From Palsa-1439 sp050015495 (GTDB lineage Bacteria; Verrucomicrobiota; Verrucomicrobiia; Palsa-1439): 64,000 nucleotides of DNA. The notes under the pieces were generated by a model. It ran no database searches and had not been told where the DNA came from. It worked only from the letters and a program-made list of their open reading frames with translations. This document shows, piece by piece, positions 41,466 through 49,249 of the stretch. Both the position numbers and the translations under genes were made by a program. The stretch covers positions 1 to 64,000 of the forward strand of contig JBEKBH010000013.1 in assembly GCA_050015495.1 (NCBI GenBank), written 5' to 3'. The stretch's first letter is position 1. Each line of letters begins with the position of its first letter.

Positions 41466-42272
41466 GTGAATTACTCGGTCCTGTTCCGCCAGTTCCCCCT
41501 CGATCATCTCGACGCGCTCGCGCCCGTCGTCGCCCAAGCGTACGGCGTCCCCGATTACGATGCCCGCACGAAGATTCGCAAGGGCTGGGGATTTCTCGAT
41601 CGCAACGCCACGGAAGAGGAAGCGCGCCGCGTCGTGGAAACGATTGGCGACATGGCGGGCGGGGCGATGGCCATCGAGAACGCGCAACTGCGCTCCGTGT
41701 CCAACCCGAAAGTGATCACCGGATTCGAATCCGGCGACAACGGCGTGACGCTGAAGCTTCAATCGTCCCGAGAACCGCCGCGCCCGCTCAAATGGGCGGA
41801 GATCGCCATTGTGGCGGCGGGCCGCTTCTCGGAGGAGATCATCCAGCGCGAGGCGGGCGGAGACCAGCAGAAGATGGCCGGGATGCTGATGGGGGTCGGC
41901 GTATTCATGGTGACGGGCATCCCTCCGGGGCTGTTCGGCGGCGGCAAGAAAAAGAAGAAGGAGGAGAAACCCGTAAAAACCGTCCGGGTGATTACGTTTG
42001 GTCGGATCGTTACGACGGGAGGCGAGCAATTCGCCTTCAGTCCCGACCATTTCGATTTCGCCGGGCTGGCGGAGAGGAAACAGATCAACGCCGCGGCGAA
42101 CTTTCGCGCGTTCCTCGGCGAGTTGGCGGGCCACACCACGGCGCAGGTGAACCTCGGCGCGCGTCTCCTGCTCGAAAACCACTCGATCACGTTCGCCAAT
42201 TACGGCGGCCTTCACGATTTCGAGACGGAACTGCTGTGGATGTTTAACGCAACGGGTGATCGTCCCGCGTAA
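41466..42272 (+). CDS. Unknown protein with a Lys-rich linker
   Basis: 268 residues. I do not recognise the family. The N-terminal 70 residues (YSVLFRQFPLDHLDALAPVV, then DRNATEEEARRVVETIGDM) look like a small helical domain of the kind that precedes sensor or scaffold regions, but I cannot name it. A middle part with MLMGVGVFMVTGIPPGLFGG is hydrophobic and is followed by the basic run GKKKKKEEK. The C-terminal third contains FGRIVTTGGEQFAFSPDHFDF. No signal peptide. Divergent from icd and convergent with the SMP-30 gene. Confidence 0.7.
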   Translation: MNYSVLFRQFPLDHLDALAPVVAQAYGVPDYDARTKIRKGWGFLDRNATEEEARRVVETIGDMAGGAMAIENAQLRSVSNPKVITGFESGDNGVTLKLQSSREPPRPLKWAEIAIVAAGRFSEEIIQREAGGDQQKMAGMLMGVGVFMVTGIPPGLFGGGKKKKKEEKPVKTVRVITFGRIVTTGGEQFAFSPDHFDFAGLAERKQINAAANFRAFLGELAGHTTAQVNLGARLLLENHSITFANYGGLHDFETELLWMFNATGDRPA

Positions 42273-42285
42273 CAGGCCGCGCGCT

Positions 42286-43116
42286 TCAGGGCATCGCCAC
42301 GCCGGGAATGGCCACGCGCGCTTTGTAAAATCCCGTGCGCGCGCAGATGTAGAGCGTCTTGCGGTCGGGATCGCCGAAGGCGACGTTGGCGGGACGCTGG
42401 TCCAGGGTGATCTCGCCAGTCTTTTTGCCCGTGCGATCGAAGATTTCCACCGACTTCATCGCGGAGATGTACAGATTACCCTGGATATCGACACGGAAAC
42501 CGTCGGGACGCTCCACCCTACAGAACACGCGGCTGTTGGCAATGGAGCCGTCGGCGTTCACGTCGAACGCGCGGATGTGGCCGAGTTCGGTGTCGGCAAT
42601 GTAGAGAATCTTTTCATCGGGCGAGAAGGCGAGGCCGTTGGGCTTGTTAAAGTCGCGCACGAGAAGGGTGAGCGTCTTTCCATCCGGAGACACGCGGAAC
42701 ACGCCTTGAAAATCCAGCTCGCGCAACTCCGCTTTCACGCCGTACGGTGGATCACTGAAATACACGCCCCCGTCGCTCTTGCACACGATATCGTTGGGGC
42801 TGTTGAGCCGCTTGCCCTGGTAGTGCGTGGCGAGGGGAACGACCGTCCCGTCGGGTTCCGTGCGTGACGTCCGACGGTTTTCGTGTTCGCACGTGACCAA
42901 CCGGCCCTGCGGGTCGAGCGCGTTGCCGTTGGCCTGTCCGCTCGGTTCACGAAACACGCTGAATGAATTCGTCGCCGGCACGTAGCGATAAATCCGGCTC
43001 GCCGGGATATCACTGAACACCAATTCGTTCCGTGCCGGCACCCAAACCGGCCCTTCGAGAAACTGAAAATCGCCGCGGACTTTCTCCGCCGCGGAAGTGG
43101 TGAGGCCACTCGACAT
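42286..43116 (-). CDS. SMP-30/gluconolactonase-family protein
   Basis: 276 residues; six-bladed propeller of the SMP-30/gluconolactonase family. The metal-ligand Glu is in FLEGPVWVP, with other family segments GRLVTCEHENRR, LNSPNDIVCKSDGGVYFSDP, FNKPNGLAFSPDEKILYIAD and PDGFRVDIQGNLYISA. Likely a lactonase acting on sugar lactones. It has no signal peptide in this frame, so cytosolic. It is followed at a distance by the YchF-like gene, which is transcribed toward it on the same strand 46 bp upstream. Confidence 0.92.
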   Translation of the reverse strand: MSSGLTTSAAEKVRGDFQFLEGPVWVPARNELVFSDIPASRIYRYVPATNSFSVFREPSGQANGNALDPQGRLVTCEHENRRTSRTEPDGTVVPLATHYQGKRLNSPNDIVCKSDGGVYFSDPPYGVKAELRELDFQGVFRVSPDGKTLTLLVRDFNKPNGLAFSPDEKILYIADTELGHIRAFDVNADGSIANSRVFCRVERPDGFRVDIQGNLYISAMKSVEIFDRTGKKTGEITLDQRPANVAFGDPDRKTLYICARTGFYKARVAIPGVAMP

Positions 43117-43162
43117 GCGGCGAAACTAACACGCGAAAGGGAAAAATCAAGAGGGACTGGAG

Positions 43163-44251
43163 CTACCCGCTATGACGGATGTGGACGATGTCGCCGTCTT
43201 CGACAAAGTACTCCTTGCCTTTGACGTAGAGTTTGCCGGTCTCTTTGAGCTTCACTTCCGCCGTGTGGCCGGTGTCGCCGGCCCCGATCAGTTCGGGGTA
43301 CTTCATGACCTCGGCACGGATGAACCCGCGAGCGATATCGGAATGGATCGCATGCGCCGCTTCCACGGCGGTGGCGCCGTGGCGGATTGTCCACGCGCGG
43401 ACTTCGTCTTCGCCGGTGGTGAAGAACGAAATGTAACCAAGCGCCTTGTAGAGCAGGCGTGTCAGGACGTGAATCGCGGGTTCGGTGACGCCAAGGGCCG
43501 CCAGGAATTCCGCGCGTTCCGTTGGGCTCTCGATTTGCGCCACTTCCGCTTCGACCTTGGCGCACAGTTCGCACACTTCACTGCGCGGGCCGGTGAGTTT
43601 GGCTTTCGCCTGTTCCACCAGTTGCGGATTCGGGAAATTGGATTCGCCGAGGTTGAGGGCCGTGACCAGACCCTTGACCGTGAGGAATTGGAGCGAACGA
43701 AGACGCTTCTCCTCGCCTTCATGCCACGGAAATTCGCGGAGCGACTTGCCCGATTCCAGATGCGGCTTGAGTTTCTCCAACTGCGCGGCTTCGTCGGCGC
43801 GTTCCTGCTCGAATTTGCGTTTTTGATCCTGACCGATGCGGTTGAGCCGGGTCTCGATCAGGCTCAGGTCGCTGATCGTGAGTTCGAGGTTCATCGCGTC
43901 AATGTCCCGCAACGGATCGACCGAACCGTCGACGTGGAAAACCGCCGGATTCTCGAACGCGCGCACGACCTGGCAGAGCGCGTCCATGTCCTTGAGCTTG
44001 TTCAACCATTGCTCGCGCGGCTTGGGTTCGTGGGGTGGGGCAGGGGCAAGCGTGCACTCGATCTCGGCGTACTTGGTTTTCTTCGGTTGGTACATCGCCG
44101 AGAGCTTGTCCACGCGCGGGTCGGCGACCTTGACCGTGCCGACGTGATACTCGGCGGCGCGACCCAGCAAGTGGTCGATTCCCACGCCGGTCAGCAGGGA
44201 AAACACGGTCTTCTTGCCGACTTGTGGCAGGCCGATGAGGGCGATTTTCAT
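43163..44251 (-). CDS. YchF/OLA1-like protein with degenerate GTPase motifs and TGS domain
   Basis: 362 residues. It matches YchF along its length (GSVDPLRDIDAMNLELTISD, NLGESNFPNP, and the C-terminal TGS/DUF933 domain with FTTGEDEVRAWTIRHGATAVEAA). The nucleotide site is altered. The P-loop is GLPQVGKKT, where canonical YchF has GLPNVGKST, so the Mg-binding Ser is Lys14. The DxxG (G3) region is replaced by CTLAPAPPHEPKPREQ. The NxxE-like G4 is kept (NLGE). It may be a non-hydrolysing paralogue. ATG 44251 matches the family start; no strong ribosome binding site. Confidence 0.85.
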   Translation of the reverse strand: MKIALIGLPQVGKKTVFSLLTGVGIDHLLGRAAEYHVGTVKVADPRVDKLSAMYQPKKTKYAEIECTLAPAPPHEPKPREQWLNKLKDMDALCQVVRAFENPAVFHVDGSVDPLRDIDAMNLELTISDLSLIETRLNRIGQDQKRKFEQERADEAAQLEKLKPHLESGKSLREFPWHEGEEKRLRSLQFLTVKGLVTALNLGESNFPNPQLVEQAKAKLTGPRSEVCELCAKVEAEVAQIESPTERAEFLAALGVTEPAIHVLTRLLYKALGYISFFTTGEDEVRAWTIRHGATAVEAAHAIHSDIARGFIRAEVMKYPELIGAGDTGHTAEVKLKETGKLYVKGKEYFVEDGDIVHIRHSG

Positions 44252-44288
44252 GATGATAACACGAGCAATGACGCCCGTGCCACCGATG

Positions 44289-45458
44289 TCACTTCAAGCC
44301 CGCGCAGAACGCTTCGATACGGTCGAGCCCCTTCTGGATGTTCTCCATGGAGCAGGCGTAACTCAGGCGCACGTGGGCGTCGCTGCCGAACGCAATTCCC
44401 GGCACCACGGCGACCTTCTGGTCGTCGAGCAGCTTCGAGGCAAAGTCGGTCGAGCTGAGGCCAAAACTGGAAATGTTCGGCAGCACGTAGAACGCGCCCA
44501 TCGGTTTCACGCAGGTAACGCCCGGAATCTTCGTCAACCGGTCGTAGATGTAGGCGCGGCGCTCCGCGAACGCCTTGACCATTTCGCCGATGAACGATTG
44601 GTCGCCCTTCAAACCCGCGAGCGCGCCTTTCTGGGCGAAGCTGGTCGGGTTCGAGGTCGAATGCGACTGAATCGAGTCGATGGCGGAAGCAATCGGGTCC
44701 GGGGCCGCCACGTAGCCGAGACGCCAGCCGGTCATTGCATAGGCCTTGCTGAAACCGTTGACGGTAATCGTCAGGTCGTAGATGTTCTTGCCCAAGGACG
44801 CGAGGCTGACGGGCTGGACGCCGTCATACACGATTTTCTCGTAAATCTCGTCCGACAACATGAGGATGTCTTCCTCAAGAGCGACCTCGGCGAGCGCCTC
44901 CAGTTCTTCACGCGTATAGACGGAGCCCGTCGGGTTGCCGGGCGAATTGAGGATGATCAATTTCGTTGCCGGAGTCATGGCGTCGCGGAACTGGTCCGGC
45001 GTGATCTTGAAACCGCTGGCTTCGGTGGTCTCGACGATCACCGGCGACGCGTCGGCGAGCTTCACCATTTCGGGATAGCTCAACCAATACGGCGCGGGAA
45101 TGATCACTTCGTCGCCGGCCTGGCAGGTGGCGAGGATCACGTTGTAACAGGAATGCTTCGCCCCGCAGTTGACGATGACCTGCGACGGCTTGTAGTCGAG
45201 GCCGTTCTCGTTCTTCAACTTTTCCGCGATCGCCGCGCGCAACTCCGGTATGCCGGAGGATGGCGTGTACTTGGTGAACCCCGCGGCCAGCGCCTGCGCG
45301 GCCGCGTCCTTGATGTACTGCGGGGTGTCGAAATCGGGTTCGCCGGCGCCGAAGCCGCAGACGTCAACTCCCTCGGCTTTGAGTTTTTTGGCCTTGGCGT
45401 CGATGGCGAGCGTGAGCGACGGGGTCAGGGTGGTGGCACGTTGTGCGAGTTGTTGCAT
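44289..45458 (-). CDS. aspC: Class I aspartate/aromatic aminotransferase
   Basis: 389 residues, PLP-dependent fold-type I transaminase. Lys238 in NGFSKAYAMTGWRLGY is the Schiff-base residue. Other marks: the GEPDFDTP N-terminal loop, ILNSPGNPTGSVY, the Asp in LSDEIYEKIVYD that pairs with the pyridine N, and a late Arg (HVRLSYACS). It belongs to the thermophilic-type aspartate aminotransferase subgroup (AspC/AAT-Ib). Its 3' end lies 37 bp upstream of the YchF-like start. Confidence 0.94.
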   Translation of the reverse strand: MQQLAQRATTLTPSLTLAIDAKAKKLKAEGVDVCGFGAGEPDFDTPQYIKDAAAQALAAGFTKYTPSSGIPELRAAIAEKLKNENGLDYKPSQVIVNCGAKHSCYNVILATCQAGDEVIIPAPYWLSYPEMVKLADASPVIVETTEASGFKITPDQFRDAMTPATKLIILNSPGNPTGSVYTREELEALAEVALEEDILMLSDEIYEKIVYDGVQPVSLASLGKNIYDLTITVNGFSKAYAMTGWRLGYVAAPDPIASAIDSIQSHSTSNPTSFAQKGALAGLKGDQSFIGEMVKAFAERRAYIYDRLTKIPGVTCVKPMGAFYVLPNISSFGLSSTDFASKLLDDQKVAVVPGIAFGSDAHVRLSYACSMENIQKGLDRIEAFCAGLK

Positions 45459-45510
45459 GAGTGGTCTTTCTGGTGCTGATGGTTCGATTCAAGATTTCAA
45501 TACGACAGGT

Positions 45511-46698
45511 TTAGAGTTGGCAGTGGTAAAACTCCTCGACGAGCGGCTTGAGATTATTTCCACGGACGTTGATGATTTTCATTTCGCGCTGGGCGTTCTC
45601 GGCTGAATCGCTGGCGTGCGCGGCGTTGACCATGATGTTCTCGCCGAGTTCGCGACGGATCGTGCCGGGCGGCGCCTTGCGTGGATCCGTGGGCCCCAGG
45701 ACGCCGCGAATCTTGGCCACGGCGTCCGGGCCTTCATAGACAACGGCCACCATTTTTTCCAGGCCAGGTTGGGCCTTGGCGGGACCGGAACAATCTTCCG
45801 GTCTCCGGCCGGTCATGAATTCGACAATCTGGCTGAATTGTTTATCGGCAAACAGCGGCCCCATGATTCCCCCGAGCGCATTCTCGGTTTTCGGGTCGAG
45901 ACCGAAACCAAACTCTTTTTCCAGCGCCAAGCGCGAGCGCTGGCCGGAGATATCTTTGAGCTTTTCACGGAGAACGGCCCGGACCGGCCCGTAAAACTCC
46001 TCCGCCTCCCCGACGCTCATGTGATGCACTTTGATGCTGATGATGTACAACCCCGTGCGCGAGAGCATATCGACGATGTTACCCGGGCGGGCGCTGGGGA
46101 AGCGGAAATTATCGGGCTTCAACAGCACGAGGGTCTGCTCCACCTTGGCGTTCCTGGGGTAATGAACGACCTTCTCCAGGAAACCGCCATCGGTTTCGGA
46201 ATACTTCGCCCAGAGCTTGAGCTTGATCTCAGCCTCTTCGGAACTGGGAGCCGCCAGGACCGCTGGCTCGAAGTATTTCACCTGCCCATCGGCGCTGACA
46301 ATGTAGTCGCCATACGTGTCGCGAATGGTTTCACCCGCAGTGCCCTTGCCGGCTTGGAAACTGCCGACGACCTGCCGCACCTTGTGCACCGCGTCCTCGC
46401 CGCGAAACAGAAGCATCATCACACGTTTCCGCTGTCCGCTCTTCGGGTCGGGCGAATAATTATCGAGGATGTATTGGCGGATGAGTTCCTGAATCTTGCG
46501 GTCTTGCGGGTCCTCGGGTGAAACCGCAATTTCCGCGTAGCGCTCGACCAGTTCGCGCCCGGGCGCAAACATGCGGGCCGCAACCAATTCCAGGGCGGTG
46601 CGGGTAAACAACCGGGCGATGACGCCTCCCGTGCGTGACTTGTAGACCGTGTACGGATTGATCAATACGTAAGCCAGTTCTTCTTTCACAGCTGTCAT
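45511..46698 (-). CDS. ndk: Tandem nucleoside diphosphate kinase (C-terminal domain active-type)
   Basis: 395 residues, more than twice a normal NDK (about 140). Two NDK-like units. Residues 1-165 have YVLINPYTVYKSRTG, GQRKRVMMLLFRGEDAVHKVRQVVG (as two family segments) and GKGTAGETIRDTYGDYI, but no catalytic His. The C-terminal unit (about 185-390) starts TLVLLKPDNF and has the full catalytic motif VNAAHASDS with His361, plus EEFYHC. So one competent and one degenerate domain. NDK balances NTP pools. No clear ribosome binding site before ATG 46698. Confidence 0.88.
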   Translation of the reverse strand: MTAVKEELAYVLINPYTVYKSRTGGVIARLFTRTALELVAARMFAPGRELVERYAEIAVSPEDPQDRKIQELIRQYILDNYSPDPKSGQRKRVMMLLFRGEDAVHKVRQVVGSFQAGKGTAGETIRDTYGDYIVSADGQVKYFEPAVLAAPSSEEAEIKLKLWAKYSETDGGFLEKVVHYPRNAKVEQTLVLLKPDNFRFPSARPGNIVDMLSRTGLYIISIKVHHMSVGEAEEFYGPVRAVLREKLKDISGQRSRLALEKEFGFGLDPKTENALGGIMGPLFADKQFSQIVEFMTGRRPEDCSGPAKAQPGLEKMVAVVYEGPDAVAKIRGVLGPTDPRKAPPGTIRRELGENIMVNAAHASDSAENAQREMKIINVRGNNLKPLVEEFYHCQL

Positions 46699-46783
46699 GG
46701 TTGATAATATTCAGACTGTCGCATTGACGCGGCACACCCAACGAATGCGCGAACAAACCGCGCGCGCCAGCCCGATGTACGGT

Positions 46784-46933
46784 TCACTTCTTGCCTCCCA
46801 TGATACGGAACAACTTCGTGCCGCAGTCCGGGCAAACACCCTGGGGGGCGGGACGACCGTTCTTCCTGGTCACTTCCTGCGCCTTGGGAATTTCTTTCTT
46901 CGCTTTGCGCTTCACACCATACGCTTCTGACAC
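46784..46933 (-). CDS. Degenerate DUF5679-type zinc ribbon (probable decaying duplicate)
   Basis: 49 codons from a GTG at 46933, in frame to a TGA. It is a close copy of the 48033-48185 gene (VSEAYxVKxKAKKEIxKAQEVT ... GVCPDCGTKLFRIMG). The first zinc pair CxxC is changed to GxxR while the second pair (CPDC) stays. The strong GGGGAGG ribosome binding site of the other copy is missing. It is probably non-functional or diverging. Confidence 0.6.
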   Translation of the reverse strand: MSEAYGVKRKAKKEIPKAQEVTRKNGRPAPQGVCPDCGTKLFRIMGGKK

Positions 46934-47422
46934 GGTACTTGCCAAGAAAAGTCCACAACTCTTATCTCGTGCGGTGTTCTGTTCCGGACGTATCCGTGCA
47001 CGTAGTAGGACTGCACGCGCGCATTAAATATAATCGCGCAGCAGTGAATCTCCTTCATGCCGAGCCGCGGAGCGTCGTGCCCCGCCTTCTCTCGGTGCGG
47101 GAGTGTGTAGCCGATGACGGACAACTCTGGCAAGTCGAAAAATCAAGGGGCTTCGCGGTGATGGCCGGTGTTGAAGCGGCAAGGCCGGTGGCAAACAGTT
47201 TCGATTTCCGATGGACGGCCACTTTGGCGTGCGGAGGGCAAAAGCAGTCTGCGGGGTTTTACGGGCGAAAGCGGGGACTCGAAAAATCGGACGGCTCGGC
47301 CCCTCGCGACTCGGCTGCGTATGGGCCTCCGCCCGATAGCATGGCAAGATCGGGCGGTGAGGCCGTAGCATCCTTGACATGCGGTGTGCCGTGGTACAAT
47401 TGGATCACCGAGAGAGAGGGTA
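46934..47422. other. Intergenic stretch without a recognisable gene
   Basis: 489 bp between the degenerate zinc ribbon and the small membrane protein at 47423. Open frames here lack ribosome binding sites and similarity I can recognise. No tRNA or strong hairpin seen. Confidence 0.45.
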
Positions 47423-47794
47423 ATGCGCAAGAGATCGATGCTATTGATAGCGCTGGGGGTGCTTCTTGCGGCGTTGTTTGTGTTCCGGCCGGCGATTTCG
47501 GCACGGCGGCGCATTTTGAGACTACGCAAAGGTGTGCGGGAGACTGAAGAGGTGTGCCTGTCGCTCAGCAACTCATTGGCGGCAGCACAGGCAAACGCAG
47601 ACTGGAATCGGTTGCAGTGGTATTACGCCTTTCGGGAAGTCGAGGTAGATGATGCTGGGGCTTGGCAGTCGGCATCTCGCAAGGTCGACGATGAGTTGGC
47701 GAGCCTGTCCAACTCGATGCGTGTCGCAACCGACCGTCTAGCCAGACGTAGGGCCGAACTTGCGTTGAGGGAGCGGCGCGAATTCGAGGAGTAA
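47423..47794 (+). CDS. Small membrane-anchored coiled-coil protein of unknown function
   Basis: 123 residues from ATG 47423, with GAGAGGG just upstream. A short basic start, one membrane helix (about 6-21, MLLIALGVLLAALFVF), then a helical, charged region (RRRILRLRKGVRETEEVCLSL; RLARRRAELALRERREFEE). No family recognised. The ribosome binding site and membrane helix make it more credible than other short frames here, but it could still be spurious. Confidence 0.55.
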   Translation: MRKRSMLLIALGVLLAALFVFRPAISARRRILRLRKGVRETEEVCLSLSNSLAAAQANADWNRLQWYYAFREVEVDDAGAWQSASRKVDDELASLSNSMRVATDRLARRRAELALRERREFEE

Positions 47795-48032
47795 TAGCAG
47801 CGAGGTGGGACAATCGTGTCGTAAATCTCATGTACCGACTGAACCAAAGAGGGCGGGGCGCCCTTGTACAACGAGGACTTGTCTGGGCGAGACGGTACAA
47901 CCGAAAAGCCGCGACGAGACGGGACTGAGAAGCGGGCGAAGTCGTACGGGGCGGGGGAACGTGCAGCGCGATGTCGGCGGTCAACGTGCGCCGCCTGCGA
48001 CCGTCATCGTTGCCTGTTCGCCAACCACGAGC

Positions 48033-48185
48033 TTATTTGGCCAGTTTGCCCATGATGCGGAACAACTTCGTGCCGCAGTCCGGGCAGACGCCCTGGAGGG
48101 CAGTGCGACCGTTCTTCATGGTCACTTCCTGCGCCTTGGCAATTTCTTTCTTCGCTTTGCACTTCACACAATACGCTTCTGACAC
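48033..48185 (-). CDS. DUF5679-type zinc-ribbon protein
   Basis: 50 residues from the GTG at 48185, nine bases after GGGGAGG. Two zinc knuckles: CVKC (Cys 6 and 9) and CPDC (Cys 34 and 37). The core (KAKKEIAKAQEVTMKNGRTA, then LQGVCPDCGTKLFRIMGK) is that of the tiny DUF5679 family found across bacteria and archaea, function unknown. Too short for many gene finders. Confidence 0.8.
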   Translation of the reverse strand: MSEAYCVKCKAKKEIAKAQEVTMKNGRTALQGVCPDCGTKLFRIMGKLAK

Positions 48186-48358
48186 GGTACGTGCCTCCCC
48201 TTCGGTTCAAGCTTCACTCGGAAAACTTGTCGCGCATCTTACCGGGACCGGCCAAGAAGCGTCAAGGTGCAAAACCTGACAGGGTGGGAAACTACAGGCA
48301 CATCGTGACCCCCTGCGGTGAAGTTGAACGTGATGAGCGGGCAGAGGTTGCAGGAGTT

Positions 48359-48386
48359 GCGGGGACACCTCCGGAGGTGTCCCCGC
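48359..48386. repeat. Perfect 28-bp palindrome
   Basis: GCGGGGACACCTCC followed directly by its reverse complement. It lies 51 bp downstream of the 48437 stop and could end that transcript or act as a REP-like or protein-binding element. There is no T-run, so a simple intrinsic terminator is not shown. Confidence 0.7.
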
Positions 48387-48436
48387 AGCGGCGGTGCGGG
48401 CGCTTCACAATCACCCCAATCACCAGCCCCGGGGCT

Positions 48437-49219
48437 TCAGGGCGTTTCCAACCATTTGGCAAAGAGTGGACTGACGGGGATCCAGCGCAGTTGTATCCGT
48501 TGCTTCGGGTTGGCACTGTACATTACGAAGCTTTCCACCAGATAGATCGGCCCCGACGGATCCCTGTAAACATAAGGGCAAAAGGTCAACCCGGGCAATT
48601 GGTCGCTAAATAACAGGACCCCACAGAGATTGCTGATGCTACCCATGGTGAGCGCGGGCGAGGTCATGGGGGTTCCCTCCCGCAGGGTGTGCACGACGTC
48701 GTCAATCAGCGACGGATCGGTGGTGCGCTTGTGCTCGGTCCGGCCGATTTGCCCGGTAAACTCCATGGCCCGGAACGTGGCGTGACGCCAGTCGAACGGC
48801 GGCTGTTGGCTGTTTCGGAAGACCCCATACGCGGGCATCTCGGAGCCAACATCCACCGCCACATACGCTGTCGGTTTTTGGCCGTCGATCGCATAAATCT
48901 TTGCGGCGCTATACGAAAAGCGGCCGATGGCGTTGGTGGGACCTTGGTTTTGCAATTGCAGCGCCTGTTCATCATAATCATTCACGTAGACGGTGGTCCC
49001 GGACGTGACGGTGGTGCGCCGGTACCCGGGATGTGTCGAGGGAACTTGCTGAAGAGTATATACCGGCAAAGTACGGTCCACACCCGTAAGCCCCACAGAC
49101 CAGAGGATGTTGCCCAAGCCAACCGTCCAGACGATGAACACAATCAACACAATCGCAGCCGTCGTCACACAGACCGCCATTGCCAGGGCAATCAGGATCA
49201 ACCATTTCTTCCTGGACAT
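48437..49219 (-). CDS. Unknown single-pass membrane protein
   Basis: 260 residues; ATG 49219 has AAAGAGA upstream. One long N-terminal membrane helix (about 6-32, WLILIALAMAVCVTTAAIVLI) then a soluble, probably extracytoplasmic domain with no motif I recognise (segments VYTLQQVPSTHPGYRRTTV and VAVDVGSEMPAYGVFR). It lies 30 bp downstream of the giant S53-protease gene on the same strand and may be co-expressed. Confidence 0.75.
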   Translation of the reverse strand: MSRKKWLILIALAMAVCVTTAAIVLIVFIVWTVGLGNILWSVGLTGVDRTLPVYTLQQVPSTHPGYRRTTVTSGTTVYVNDYDEQALQLQNQGPTNAIGRFSYSAAKIYAIDGQKPTAYVAVDVGSEMPAYGVFRNSQQPPFDWRHATFRAMEFTGQIGRTEHKRTTDPSLIDDVVHTLREGTPMTSPALTMGSISNLCGVLLFSDQLPGLTFCPYVYRDPSGPIYLVESFVMYSANPKQRIQLRWIPVSPLFAKWLETP

Positions 49220-49249
49220 TTTTGTCTCTTTCGCCAGAGCGAGCGCAAA

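Noticed and set aside
40053..42215. A 720-residue icd with a long N-terminal extension
   Set aside because: The open frame continues upstream of ATG 41348, but the conserved protein starts there with a good GAGGAG site, and 41466-42272 is better read on the other strand.
46939..47547. A 202-codon plus-strand frame in the intergenic region
   Set aside because: No ribosome binding site or recognisable motif; composition does not look coding.
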